NCBI RefSeq assembly: GCF_017316185.1
Contig: NZ_JAFLVX010000032.1
Coordinates: 1 to 64,000, forward strand
DNA length: 64,000 nt
Source: Candidatus Vagococcus giribetii
GTDB taxonomy: Bacteria > Bacillota > Bacilli > Lactobacillales > Vagococcaceae
Reading direction: 5' to 3'
The notes under the pieces were generated by a model that saw only the letters and a list, made by a program, of their open reading frames with translations, made no database searches and was not told where the DNA came from. This document shows positions 18,613-28,600 of this stretch, one piece after another. The position numbers and the translations under genes were made by a program. Within the stretch, counting starts at the first letter, position 1. Every line of letters begins with the position of its first letter.

Positions 18613-18641
18613 TTGCTAAAAACAAGGTTTAGGGTTAAAAT
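18613..18641 (+). promoter_or_regulatory. tkt promoter
   Basis: TTGCTA (18613-18618), a 17-base spacer and TAAAAT (18636-18641) precede the AGGAGG ribosome-binding site of transketolase. Confidence 0.65.
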
Positions 18642-18682
18642 ACAATAAAGGTAAAACAAACCTAAATAGGAGGATTCGTTTT

Positions 18683-20680
18683 ATGAAGTTCGATACAATA
18701 GATCAATTAGGGGTTAATACGATTCGTACACTTAGTTTAGACATGATTCAACAAGCTAACTCAGGTCACCCTGGTTTACCAATGGGAGCAGCACCGATGG
18801 CTTATACATTATGGACTAAACATCTAAAAGTTAACCCAAGCACATCAAGAAATTGGGTAGATCGTGACCGTTTTATTTTATCAGCAGGACATGGTTCCTC
18901 TATGTTATATAGTTTACTTCATTTATCTGGTTACAACTTGCCAATGTCAGAACTTAAAAATTTCCGTCAATGGGATAGTTTAACACCAGGACATCCAGAA
19001 GTTCTGCATACTGATGGGATTGAAGCAACAACAGGTCCCCTTGGTCAAGGGATTGCAATGAGTGTTGGTTTTGCAATGGCAGAAGCTCATTTGGCAGCGA
19101 CTTACAATAAAGAAAACTTTAAGATTGTTGATCACTACACTTATGCTTTATGTGGAGATGGCGACTTAATGGAAGGTGTCTCTCAAGAAGCAATCAGCTT
19201 AGCAGGACATTTAAAATTAGATAAATTAATCGTTTTATATGATTCAAATGATATTTCATTAGATGGTCCATTAGATAAATCATTTAGTGAAAGCGTGAAA
19301 GGTCGTTTTGAAGCGACTGGTTGGCAACATATTTTAGTAGAAGATGGTAACGATTTAGAAGCTATTTCATCTGCTATTGAAGCTGCTAAAGAAGAAACAA
19401 CTAAACCAACTATTATCGAAGTGAAAACAATTATTGGTTTTGGTGCTAAAAATCAAGGAACTAATAAAGTTCACGGTGCCCCATTAGGAGCAGACGGTTT
19501 GGCATTTGCTAAAGAATCTTATGGCTGGGATTACCCATCATTTACAGTTCCAGAAGAAGTAGCAACTCGTTTTAACGAAGACATGATTGTTAAAGGTGAG
19601 AAAGCTGAGCAAGAATGGCAAGCACTATTTGCTTCATATAAAAAAGCTTACCCAGAATTAGCAGAGCAATTTGAAGCTGCTTTTGAAGGGGACATTAAAG
19701 TTGATTTAGAAAAAGCACTACCTGTTTATGAAGTAGGGGATTCATCTGCTAGTCGTATTACTAGTAAAGAAGCCATTCAAGAATTAGCGAAAGTATTACC
19801 TAATTTCTGGGGTGGTTCAGCTGACCTTTCATCTTCAAATAATACAATGATTGCTGGAGAAAAAGACTTTGAACCTGGACAATACGAAGGCCGTAACATT
19901 TGGTTTGGTGTTCGTGAATTTGGAATGGCAGCAGCAATGAATGGTATTATGCTACATGGTGGAACACACGTTTATGGCGGAACATTCTTTGTCTTTGTGG
20001 ATTACTTACGTCCAGCTGTTAGATTATCAGCAATCCAAAAAGCACCGGTTACTTATGTGTTAACGCATGATTCAATTGCTGTTGGGGAAGATGGTCCAAC
20101 ACATGAGCCAATTGAACAATTATCAAGTCTACGCAGTATGCCAAATGTGAACTTAATCCGTCCTGCAGATGGTAATGAAGTGTCTGCTGCTTGGAAAGTA
20201 GCCGTGACATCAAAAGAAACACCAACTGTTTTAGCTTTATCTCGTCAAAACTTACCAGTTTTAGAAGGAACAAAAGAAAAAGCATATGAAGGTGTAGCTC
20301 GCGGAGCTTACGTTTTATCTCCATCTAAAGAGAGCACACCAGCAGGTATCTTAATTGCAACAGGTTCTGAAGTGAACTTAGCAATGGAAGCTCAAAAAGA
20401 ATTAGCTAAAGAAGGTATTGATGTATCAGTTGTTTCAATGCCATCAACAGCGGTCTTTGATGCTCAAGAAGCGTCATATAAAGAATCAGTTTTACCAAAA
20501 GCTGTCACAAAACGTGTATCAATCGAAATGGGAGCAACATTTGGTTGGGAACGTTATGTTGGCTTAGATGGTAAAGTAATGGGAATCGATCGCTTTGGAG
20601 CAAGTGCTCCAGGAAACACTGTGATTGAAAACTACGGCTTTACTGTTGAAAATGTTGTTAAGACATTCAAGAGTTTATAG
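18683..20680 (+). CDS. tkt: Transketolase
   Basis: This 665-residue thiamine-diphosphate enzyme of the non-oxidative pentose phosphate pathway transfers two-carbon ketol units between sugar phosphates. It has the N-terminal [18 protein letters not shown] motif, [18 protein letters not shown], the TPP/metal motif [13 protein letters not shown], the pyrimidine-domain [12 protein letters not shown], and the transketolase signature [14 protein letters not shown]. Length fits the family. The gene is monocistronic: a promoter lies at 18613-18641 and a strong terminator follows. AGGAGG precedes ATG 18683. Confidence 0.98.
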   Translation: MKFDTIDQLGVNTIRTLSLDMIQQANSGHPGLPMGAAPMAYTLWTKHLKVNPSTSRNWVDRDRFILSAGHGSSMLYSLLHLSGYNLPMSELKNFRQWDSLTPGHPEVLHTDGIEATTGPLGQGIAMSVGFAMAEAHLAATYNKENFKIVDHYTYALCGDGDLMEGVSQEAISLAGHLKLDKLIVLYDSNDISLDGPLDKSFSESVKGRFEATGWQHILVEDGNDLEAISSAIEAAKEETTKPTIIEVKTIIGFGAKNQGTNKVHGAPLGADGLAFAKESYGWDYPSFTVPEEVATRFNEDMIVKGEKAEQEWQALFASYKKAYPELAEQFEAAFEGDIKVDLEKALPVYEVGDSSASRITSKEAIQELAKVLPNFWGGSADLSSSNNTMIAGEKDFEPGQYEGRNIWFGVREFGMAAAMNGIMLHGGTHVYGGTFFVFVDYLRPAVRLSAIQKAPVTYVLTHDSIAVGEDGPTHEPIEQLSSLRSMPNVNLIRPADGNEVSAAWKVAVTSKETPTVLALSRQNLPVLEGTKEKAYEGVARGAYVLSPSKESTPAGILIATGSEVNLAMEAQKELAKEGIDVSVVSMPSTAVFDAQEASYKESVLPKAVTKRVSIEMGATFGWERYVGLDGKVMGIDRFGASAPGNTVIENYGFTVENVVKTFKSL

Positions 20681-20688
20681 CATATACA

Positions 20689-20728
20689 AAGAGTGATGTA
20701 AGACACGTCTTACATCACTCTTTTTTTT
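20689..20728. terminator. Terminator between tkt and the CynX-type exporter gene
   Basis: A 15-bp stem (AGAGTGATGTAAGAC pairing with GTCTTACATCACTCT) with a tiny loop and an eight-base T-run ends tkt. The convergent minus-strand gene stops at its right edge. Confidence 0.9.
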
Positions 20729-21893
20729 AGTTAATTTTTTTGTTTTGACCAGCTTGTAGTCCTACAATGAGTAACACAAAAGTCATACCAATCAATAAGA
20801 ATAAAGAAGGTTGCCAATTACCTGTTAGGTCATGTAAAAACCCAAATAAAAAGGGACCAATAGCTGCCAAGATATAACCAATTGATTGAGCCATTCCAGA
20901 TAAGTCTGCCGCTTCTTTAGGTGTAGTAGTTCTTAAATTGAAAAACATCATGGCTAAACTAAAGGCAATACCTCCAGCAATACCGATAAAAATAATGGCA
21001 GTTGTAATAACTAAAGAGTTAGAAAACATTAGACCACTAATTCCTAATGTAAATAGAGTAAAAGAAGCAATAACAAGAGATTTTTGATTTTCTTTTTTCT
21101 CAGCTACGATTGGAATAATAAACGTCGTCGGTAAGAGAGTTAACTGTAGTAATGACAACATACCGCCTGACTTAGCACTAGGTATGCCTTGACTGATTAA
21201 CATTTGAGGTAACCAAGCAACTAGTACATAAAAAATAAAGGATTGAATCCCCATAAAAAGAGAAATAGACCAAGCTAATGGAGATTGCCAAATAGAAGAT
21301 TCTGAAGTGTTTGTTTCAGTTGTTTCTGCTATGTGATTATGTTTCATTTGAGGCAACCAACTAATTAAGGCGATTAAAACAAGAGCTAACCATAAAGTAA
21401 GTGCTTGATTCCACGTCCAGCCTAGCTTTTGAATAAGTGGAATACTAACTCCAGAAGCAATCGCTCCTGTTAAATTCATGCTAACGGAGTAAACTCCTGT
21501 AACTAAGCCACTTTGTTGATGAAATTCTTTTTTGACAATACTTGGAATTAAGACATTTCCAATGGCAATACCACAACCTAAAACAATAGTTCCAAGAAAT
21601 AGTGTAGCTATACTAGGGATATAACGAATGCTTAAGCCTATTAGTAATAAGACAAGGGCAATAAAAATCGTTTTTTCAGTGCCGAATCGTCGTGCTAACT
21701 TAGGTGCAATAGGTGAGATTAAAGCAAAAGCAATGAGAGGAAGAGTTGTGATTAACCCAGCTTGTGCTCCTGTTAAATTTAACTCTTCTGTAATGGTTCC
21801 TACTAATGGACCTACTGATGTAATGGGTGCTCGCAAATTAGTAGCAACTAGTATAATGCCTAAAAGTAAGGCGTAATTAATTTTTTGTTTCAA
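20727..21893 (-). CDS. CynX/NimT family MFS transporter
   Basis: This 388-residue integral membrane protein has about twelve hydrophobic segments and the CynX/NimT hallmark NLRAPITSVGPLVGTI at residues 19-34. Members export cyanate, nitroimidazoles or related small molecules, but the substrate here cannot be read from sequence. The open frame starts with TTG at 21893, 7 bases after AGGAAG; no ATG gives the conserved N-terminus. It lies 68 bp downstream of the XRE-cupin gene, separated by a perfect AT-rich palindrome, and is probably the third gene of the SPFH-XRE-exporter group. It may be controlled by the XRE regulator. Confidence 0.9.
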   Translation of the reverse strand: MKQKINYALLLGIILVATNLRAPITSVGPLVGTITEELNLTGAQAGLITTLPLIAFALISPIAPKLARRFGTEKTIFIALVLLLIGLSIRYIPSIATLFLGTIVLGCGIAIGNVLIPSIVKKEFHQQSGLVTGVYSVSMNLTGAIASGVSIPLIQKLGWTWNQALTLWLALVLIALISWLPQMKHNHIAETTETNTSESSIWQSPLAWSISLFMGIQSFIFYVLVAWLPQMLISQGIPSAKSGGMLSLLQLTLLPTTFIIPIVAEKKENQKSLVIASFTLFTLGISGLMFSNSLVITTAIIFIGIAGGIAFSLAMMFFNLRTTTPKEAADLSGMAQSIGYILAAIGPFLFGFLHDLTGNWQPSLFLLIGMTFVLLIVGLQAGQNKKIN

Positions 21894-21917
21894 CTGACAA
21901 CTTCCTTTCCAAAATAA

Positions 21918-21963
21918 AAAACATATAATATAATATGGCTTTGCATATTATATTATATGTTTT
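21918..21963. repeat. Perfect 20-bp AT-rich inverted repeat
   Basis: Arms at 21918-21937 and 21944-21963 are exact complements with a GCTTTG loop. The right arm runs into the stop codon of the XRE gene. On the minus strand a T-rich tract follows, so it can act as a terminator or attenuator. As DNA it could equally be an operator for the adjacent regulator. Confidence 0.85.
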
Positions 21964-22522
21964 AGTATTTTACAACAATAGTTAAATAAATATCGTTTGT
22001 GGAGTTATTGATGTATTCATGAGAGAGGGTTGAATCAAAATTAATGCTATCATAAGTATTTAAGGTATAGTGCTTAGTTCCTACGACTAACTCTAACTCC
22101 CCAGTCATGACAGTGACAATCTCCGTTGAATTCTGTGTTTGATGAGTTCTTTTTATATGAGACTTGCCTTTTAAACAAACTCTGTAAACTTCAACGTTAT
22201 CTTCTTGGAAAACAGGTTGGACTACCCAACCATTTTCCAAATCATTAATGAATGATGGTGTTTTTTCATTAGCAGAAGAAATAGTTGTCTCATTTTGACT
22301 AAAACCAAGTAATTTACTTAAAGGAATCTGTAAAGAATTCGCAAGTTTCCATAGGCTATTTAGAGTTGGATTGGAGCGTCCGTTCTCTATATTACTAATA
22401 GTAATGGCGCTAACTCCAGAAAGACTAGCTAATTCTTCAATTGTTAATTGTTCTTTTTTTCGAATTAAGCGCAACTCATTGCCGACTTGATCGCTTAAAA
22501 GTTGGTTGTTTTCTGTACTCAT
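21962..22522 (-). CDS. XRE-family regulator with cupin domain
   Basis: This 186-residue cytoplasmic transcription regulator has an N-terminal HTH_3 domain (about 14-68, IRKKEQLTIEELASLSGVSAITISNIENGRSN in two parts) and a C-terminal cupin (about 110-185; GELELVVGTKHYTLNTYDSINFD), which usually binds a small effector. Such proteins often regulate a neighbouring transporter or amino-acid gene. Its ATG overlaps the stop codon of the SPFH gene (TAATG), so the two are translationally coupled. Palindromes upstream of the SPFH gene and downstream of this gene are candidate operators. Confidence 0.92.
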   Translation of the reverse strand: MSTENNQLLSDQVGNELRLIRKKEQLTIEELASLSGVSAITISNIENGRSNPTLNSLWKLANSLQIPLSKLLGFSQNETTISSANEKTPSFINDLENGWVVQPVFQEDNVEVYRVCLKGKSHIKRTHQTQNSTEIVTVMTGELELVVGTKHYTLNTYDSINFDSTLSHEYINNSTNDIYLTIVVKY

Positions 22523-23388
22523 TAATCTTTGACATCTCCTGTATTAATCACTGGTTGTGTGCCTTTATCAGTGATAATTGAAACAAGTAAATTATTAATT
22601 AGTTGGACACGTCGATCATCGTTGAATTCGATATCTTGTCCTTGTTCAATTTGTTCCAGTGCCATTTGAGTCATTGATACGGCTCCTTCAACAATTGTTT
22701 GGCGGGCAGAAAGAATGGCACGAGCTTGCTGACGTTGAAGCATAGCACTAGCGATTTCTGTGGCATAGGCTAAATGATTTAATCGTGTTTCAATCACTTC
22801 CACACCAGCAATAGCTAGGCGCTCTTCTAATTCTATTTTAAGTTTTTCTGACACTTCTGTTGTATTTCCTCGTAAAGTAATATCCTCATCTTCAAAAGTA
22901 TCATAAGGGTATTGAGAGGCAATGTGTCTAAGGGCTGTTTCACTTTGAATCGCCACAAAATTTAAATAATTATCTACTGAGAATAAAGCTTTTGCTGTGT
23001 CCACAACTCTAAAAACAACGACAGCTGAAATTTCAATAGGGTTACCATCAAAATCATTAACCTTTAGTAAAGCTGTATTAAAATTTTTCACTTTAAGTGA
23101 AATTAACGTTTTTTGAGTTAATGGAGTGGTAACGAAAAGTCCATTATCCTTGATTGTTCCAAGGTACTTACCAAAGAAAAGAATAGCTTTTGCTTGGTTT
23201 GGACCAACAATGGTTAAAGAGCTAATAAATAAACCAGAAATTAACCAAAGTAAGACACCGAAGATACCAGTGACAACTGTTTCATTAAGAATAGTGAGAT
23301 AGAAAAGCCAACCTCCACCAATGACCATAAACAATAAAATTAAAAGACCTAGATAACCATTAATATGAAATGTATTTTTTTCTTTCAT
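22522..23388 (-). CDS. SPFH/Band 7 (stomatin-like) membrane protein
   Basis: This 288-residue protein has two N-terminal hydrophobic segments (about 12-32 and 38-60) followed by an SPFH domain (about 60-250). Recognisable stretches are GLFVTTPLTQKTLISLKVKNF, NPIEISAVVVFRVVDTAKALFSVDNYLNFV, and the coiled-coil part with ASAMLQRQQARAILSARQTIVEGAV. Such proteins form oligomeric rings organising membrane patches. GAGGG precedes ATG 23388. It is the first gene of a coupled pair with the XRE-cupin regulator, an arrangement whose purpose I cannot name. Confidence 0.92.
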   Translation of the reverse strand: MKEKNTFHINGYLGLLILLFMVIGGGWLFYLTILNETVVTGIFGVLLWLISGLFISSLTIVGPNQAKAILFFGKYLGTIKDNGLFVTTPLTQKTLISLKVKNFNTALLKVNDFDGNPIEISAVVVFRVVDTAKALFSVDNYLNFVAIQSETALRHIASQYPYDTFEDEDITLRGNTTEVSEKLKIELEERLAIAGVEVIETRLNHLAYATEIASAMLQRQQARAILSARQTIVEGAVSMTQMALEQIEQGQDIEFNDDRRVQLINNLLVSIITDKGTQPVINTGDVKD

Positions 23389-23418
23389 CTTGAATCCCTC
23401 GCTTTCTTTTATCTTAAT

Positions 23419-23452
23419 GTTAGTATACTAAAACCTCAAAAACAATACTAAC
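23419..23452. promoter_or_regulatory. Palindromic element at the SPFH-XRE promoter
   Basis: TTAGTATACTAA (23420-23431) is a perfect 12-bp palindrome overlapping a minus-strand -10 (TATACT). A further ATACTAAC copy at 23445-23452 is the inverse of GTTAGTAT at 23419-23426. This is a reasonable binding site for the XRE regulator of the operon. Confidence 0.45.
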
Positions 23453-23492
23453 AAAAAAACAACTCACTCTTAAGAAAGAGAAAGTTGTTTTT
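23453..23492 (-). terminator. Terminator of the APC permease gene
   Basis: AAAAAACAACT pairs with AGTTGTTTTTT around an inner CTCTT/AAGAG stem; a T-run follows on the minus strand. The stem overlaps the permease stop codon. Confidence 0.7.
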
Positions 23493-24813
23493 TACAATAT
23501 GTGTAACCAGAAATAGAGAAAATAGAACAAATCACGAAAAAGGCAATCATTGATAATGGGTTAGAAGAGAACCCACCAATAATAATAATAGAACCACCAA
23601 TAAGTGCTAAGATAGGTGAAATTAAGCCAGTGAATACATTTGTTACTATTTTTTGTTTGTAAAGCATCAGTACTTTAATATAGAGAGCCATGTAGAATAG
23701 GTAACCAAAAACAATAGCTATTTCACTAATATCACCAGTTGTCATTAGACTAAATTTTTGTGATAAATAATGAATGAAAAACCAGAATAAAGAACAAGCC
23801 ATACTAATTAAAGCAGAGTAATTTTTAGATAAGCCACGGTTATTTTTCACCACTTGTTCTGATGCTGGAATCATATTTTTAGTTGCTAGAGCGTAAGGCA
23901 TACGAATATGTCCCAAAATAACGCCATTAACTACACCTAACATAGAAATTAAAATAAATAAAAGAATGATTACTTCACCACTTTTACCTAATAACATTTG
24001 TCCAACTTGAGTGACTGCACTGTTTCCTGTTGCTAAGATGTATTCAGGTCCAAGAATATGAGTCATACCTAAGAAATAAGATAGATAGACGATTAAAACA
24101 ATAATAGGGGCAATAACTAAAGCAATAGGCATTGTTTTTTTAGGGTTTTTAACTTCTCCTGAGATGCTAAGAGAAATGGCCCAACCGTCATAAGAAAAGG
24201 CTGTTGGTGCTAAAGCTGCTAACCAACCCATACCTACATTGGTAAGTGGAACAGGATTAACATTACTAGGAATGTCTGGTTGTCCTTGATTAAAGAAAAG
24301 AGCGATAATACCAACACCAATTAAAGGAATCAATTTAATGAGAGACGAAATGACTTGAAAGTGACCGCCTAATGAGCTAGATAGGATATTAATGAAATAA
24401 AATAGCAGTAAATAGCCTAACCCAATTAGCATTTGTAAATCCAAGTTATCTGGTAAACCTAGAAGTAAGCACGTATAAATACCTGCTGCCCAAGCAACAA
24501 CAACAGCAATCGTTGGGTAGTAAAGAAAAGTTTGGAACCAACCAACGGCACTTGCGATGCTTTCTGAATAAAAATCTTCAAAATAGCCAACAATCCCACC
24601 ATTTTTAGTACTACGAGAAGCTAAATTTGTCAGTGAAATACTACCGAAAATGATACTAAAGGCACCAATAACAAAAACTAGGGCACCTAGAAAGACATTT
24701 CCACCAGTAAACATTAAAATGTCATCAACTTTGTAAAAAATACCAGATCCAATACAGATCCCAACAATCATGGCAGTTGCTGTCCATAAACCATATGATT
24801 TTTCTTGTTTAAT
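23470..24813 (-). CDS. APC-family amino acid permease with AUU start
   Basis: This protein of about 447 residues has twelve or so membrane helices and the APC signature at the start of helix one (AMIVGICIGSGIFYK), with later AFSYDGWAISLSISGEVKNPKK typical of LAT-like/APC exchangers. The first ATG (24771) would cut into the conserved start of helix one. In the same frame ATT at 24813 yields M-KQEKSYGLWTATAMIVGI, the usual N-terminus of the family, and lies 8 bases after a perfect GGAGG (24822-24826). An in-frame TAG precedes it and no ATG, GTG or TTG intervenes. I therefore place the start at ATT. Substrate is unknown, probably a neutral or cationic amino acid. The gene has its own terminator. 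Confidence 0.85.
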   Translation of the reverse strand: MKQEKSYGLWTATAMIVGICIGSGIFYKVDDILMFTGGNVFLGALVFVIGAFSIIFGSISLTNLASRSTKNGGIVGYFEDFYSESIASAVGWFQTFLYYPTIAVVVAWAAGIYTCLLLGLPDNLDLQMLIGLGYLLLFYFINILSSSLGGHFQVISSLIKLIPLIGVGIIALFFNQGQPDIPSNVNPVPLTNVGMGWLAALAPTAFSYDGWAISLSISGEVKNPKKTMPIALVIAPIIVLIVYLSYFLGMTHILGPEYILATGNSAVTQVGQMLLGKSGEVIILLFILISMLGVVNGVILGHIRMPYALATKNMIPASEQVVKNNRGLSKNYSALISMACSLFWFFIHYLSQKFSLMTTGDISEIAIVFGYLFYMALYIKVLMLYKQKIVTNVFTGLISPILALIGGSIIIIGGFSSNPLSMIAFFVICSIFSISGYTYCKKQLSLS

Positions 24814-24996
24814 AGAAAAGACCTCCTAAATAATATTCTATAAGGAAATATACCATATCTCTTTAGGAGAGGAAATAAAAAAAAGACCTTAAAATGGATA
24901 TTCTAACTAAAAAGTAAGATAGAATAAGTTACTATTCATGGATTAATGGATATGTTAAACTAAAGATATTAATTGGATAGAGAAAGAAGTGACAAA

Positions 24997-25557
24997 ATGA
25001 ATCGAAAAGAAATGTTAACGAATATTTTATGGTTTGGTGGTTTAATTATTGTGCTATTTTTATTAAGAGCGTATGTGTTTACCCCAACTAACGTATCAGG
25101 TGATTCGATGAATCCAACAATGGTGGATAGAGAACGTGTCATCGCCTTAAAACAATCTAAGATTGAACGATTTGATGTCATTACTTTTCCAGCACCTGAC
25201 AATCCAAGTAAAAACTACATTAAACGAGTGATTGGTTTACCTGGTGATACAGTGGAATATAAAAATGACACATTATTCATTAATGGAAAAGCTTACGAAG
25301 AGCCTTATTTAGACGAGTACAAAAACAATCCAACAGAAGGTACAGCAAGATACGGTTTACCTTTAACCCAAGATTTTAATATGGAAGAGTTACTAGGAGA
25401 AAAAACTGTTCCAGAAGGTCATTTATTTGTGATGGGGGACAATCGTCAAAACTCAAAAGATAGTCGTATGATTGGTTTTATTGAAGAAGATAAAGTCATG
25501 GGAAATGTAAAATTTGTTTTTTGGCCACCTGAAAAATGGGGAACATTTAACAACTAA
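24997..25557 (+). CDS. lepB: Signal peptidase I
   Basis: This 186-residue type I signal peptidase has one N-terminal membrane anchor (about 9-28) and an extracellular catalytic domain that removes signal peptides from exported proteins. The nucleophile Ser37 lies in SGDSMNPT and the general base Lys76 in YIKRVIGLPGD; VMGDNRQNSKDSR is the conserved box E. I choose ATG 24997 (MNRKEML) preceded by AAGAAGTGA; an in-frame TTG 24 bases upstream gives an unneeded charged extension. It is monocistronic and ends in a strong terminator ahead of addB. Confidence 0.95.
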   Translation: MNRKEMLTNILWFGGLIIVLFLLRAYVFTPTNVSGDSMNPTMVDRERVIALKQSKIERFDVITFPAPDNPSKNYIKRVIGLPGDTVEYKNDTLFINGKAYEEPYLDEYKNNPTEGTARYGLPLTQDFNMEELLGEKTVPEGHLFVMGDNRQNSKDSRMIGFIEEDKVMGNVKFVFWPPEKWGTFNN

Positions 25558-25564
25558 GTTCATA

Positions 25565-25604
25565 TCAAAAGAGGTGCTTCACTTTTTGAAGTCACCTCTT
25601 TTTT
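25565..25604 (+). terminator. Terminator of signal peptidase gene
   Basis: TCAAAAGAGGTG pairs with CACCTCTTTTTTGA around an inner CTTC/GAAG stem, with a T-tract. Confidence 0.85.
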
Positions 25605-25681
25605 GATTTCTAGAAGTTATTTTTTAATTACAAATTATGATAAACTAAGGAGTATCTAGTCATAAGAGAAGGGGCGTTATT

Positions 25682-28600
25682 GTGAGTATTCAATTTGTTT
25701 TAGGGTCTGCTAGTCAAGACCATAGTAAAGAACTAGTTAAAGTTGCTGATGAATGGTTGCAACAATCTAGTGACCATGAAGTTTTTTACCTTGTCCCTAA
25801 CCACGTTAAATTTGAAACAGAAATCCATGTCTTAAAAGAACTAGCCAAATTACCTAAGTATCAAGATTGGCAAAACATGGTTAGTATGCGACTTCAAGTC
25901 TTCAGTTTCTCTCGGTTAGCATGGTATTTCTTACAAAATACATCGGCTTATCAAAAGCAAGTCTTGTCTCCAACAGCTAAGTATATGATTTTAAGACAAG
26001 TATTAATTGAAGTAGGACCAAGCTTACACCTTTTTCAATTTGAAATTAATAAACCAGGATTTATTCAACAATTAGTTGATTTATTTGATGAGCTTCAAGA
26101 AGGCTTTATTACCTCAGATGATTTACTAGAGACTTTGAACGCGGTAAAGGTTAGTGGTCAACGGGTAGATGAGAGCGTTAAATTAGAAGATATTCAAGTT
26201 ATCTATCAAGCTTACTCAGAACGAGTGGTGGAATTAAATAGTGATGGTCATGAGTTATTACTATCTTTGAAAGAATTTTTAGATACAAAAGAAATGCCCA
26301 ATATGATGTTTATTGTGTCAGGTTTTTCTAATTTTACAGCAATTGAAAAGCAATTAATTGAAAGTTTAATGGCTGTCTCAGGAGAATTTAGATTATCCTT
26401 GGTTCTTGATAAAGCTTATACGCAACAACCACCAGAAACCATGGATTTATTTTTTAATACTGGTAGCCTTTATTTTGAATTGTATCAATTAGCTAGAGGC
26501 AAACAGTTACCTATATTGTTTGATCGCAAGGTTTCTGATGAAGAAGAAAAGACATCAATGGCTTTATTAGATGAGGTATGGCAAAACAGTCAACGATTAT
26601 TGCCAGTGTCTGCAAAAAAAGTAAGTCATGAAGCTCAGCCTCTAAGGGTATGGCGTTGTGATGATGCTCATGGTGAGATGGTTGCTGTAGCGAAGGAAAT
26701 CCGTCGTTTAGTAGCTGAAAAAGGGTATCGTTATCAAGAAATCAAAGTCATTACAAGAGACCTTGAGAGATACCAACAAGTGTTATCTCCTGTCCTGACT
26801 GAACAAGATATTCCTTTTTACTTTAATCAAGAAGAAGAGATGAAGCACCATCCTTTGATTGAACTGATTAATGCTTTATTTAGTATGAAGCAACATTTTT
26901 ATCAATACAAAGATGTCCTAAGATTTCTTCGTTCCGAATTGTTTGACCCAATGAGTTTAGAAATGAGTGAGTTATCTGATTGGCAACAACGTCAGTTAGA
27001 GTTACGTGAAGCGATTGATTATACAGAAAATGTGGTTTTAGCTTATGGGTATAGCGGCATTGATTGGGTTAAGGAAAGAGATTGGCGATATGTGTACTAC
27101 CAATACCAAGATGAAGAGCAAGCACTAGATAAAGATGTTGAAATCCAACAAGTGTCGAATCAGGTCAGACATTTGATTCGTGATTATGTGGCGAGCTTTT
27201 TTGATGAATTAGAGGAAGTGAAGCTAGGTAAAGAAGCTAGTTTAGCCCTATATGAATTCATGGTTCGTGTTGGTGTTGAAAAACAGTTAACTTTTATGCG
27301 TGATATTGCCTTAGAACGAGGAGACTTAGTTAAAGCTAGAAATCATGAACAAACATGGCAAGCTTTTGTGATGCTTTTAGATGAGTACACAGAGTTAATG
27401 GGTGAGATGCCTTTTGAGCTTGAAGAGTTTATTCAAATTATCAAAACAGGTTTAGAAGGATTAACATACAATAAAGTCCCCACAACATTAGATCAATTAG
27501 AAGTAACGTCAATGGATTATGTCCAAGCTAAAAAAAGCAAAGTCACCTTTATTATTGGTGCTACAGATCAGCAGTTACCAAGAAAAATTGAGAACAAAAC
27601 CTTACTTTCAGATGATGAGCGTTTGTTGTTAAAAGAAGAGCTACCTTTTGAAAAGTATTTGAAAAAGAATCATACAAAAGACTCCGCTAAGGAACCCTTT
27701 ATTTTTTATTTAGCCTTACTTTCTGCAGAAGACGAAGTTATCATTACTTATCCTTCAAGTAGTGATAGCAGTAAAGAATTAAAAATATCTCCCTTTGTGA
27801 CGCAATTGAAAACGTCTCTAGGGATTAAGGAAGCAGTCATATCTCAAGGCTTTAAAATTGGAAAAGAGATTCAACTGGATGATTTTTCAACAGATAGTGT
27901 CTTGTTAAGAGAATGGATTGATTTTAAACGCCAATTAATGGAAGAACACGAAGCAGTTCCTTGGTTGTTCCATCAATTAGAAAAACGTCTTCTTAAAAAT
28001 AACCCATTAAAAACAGAAACATTACTAGCTAGTTTGATCCATAAAAACATTCCTGAGACACTTAGTAACGTCTCTGTTGAACAGCTATATGGAGATACGG
28101 TGTATGCTTCTGTTTCAAAAATTGAAAACTTTCATAAATGTCAGTATAAATACTTTTTAATGTATGGTTTAGGTTTGAGAGAAAGAGATCAATTTGAGCT
28201 CTCTCCAGCTGCTACTGGTGATTTTTATCATGAAGCACTAGATCAGTTTTTCAAAGAGATTATTAAAGGCAAATATATTTTAAGTCAAATGACTAAAGAA
28301 GAAGTTGATTTAGTTACGCAAGCAGTGTTAAAAGAAGTATTAGGTCAAGATAAGTTTGGTATTTTAAGTACAACCAATCGGATGAATTATATTAAATATC
28401 AATTGTCACAAACCATTCAACGAGTCGGTTGGTCTCTAAAAAAACAAAGTGAGCGTAGTAACATGAATGTGATTCAAACAGAAGTTTTATTTGGTCAAAT
28501 TCTTCAAGAGAAAGGGCTAGCCAGTTTAGATTTTGATTTAGGAAACAAGAAAAAACTAAAAGTTCGTGGGAAAATTGACCGTGTGGACAAAATGACTGTA

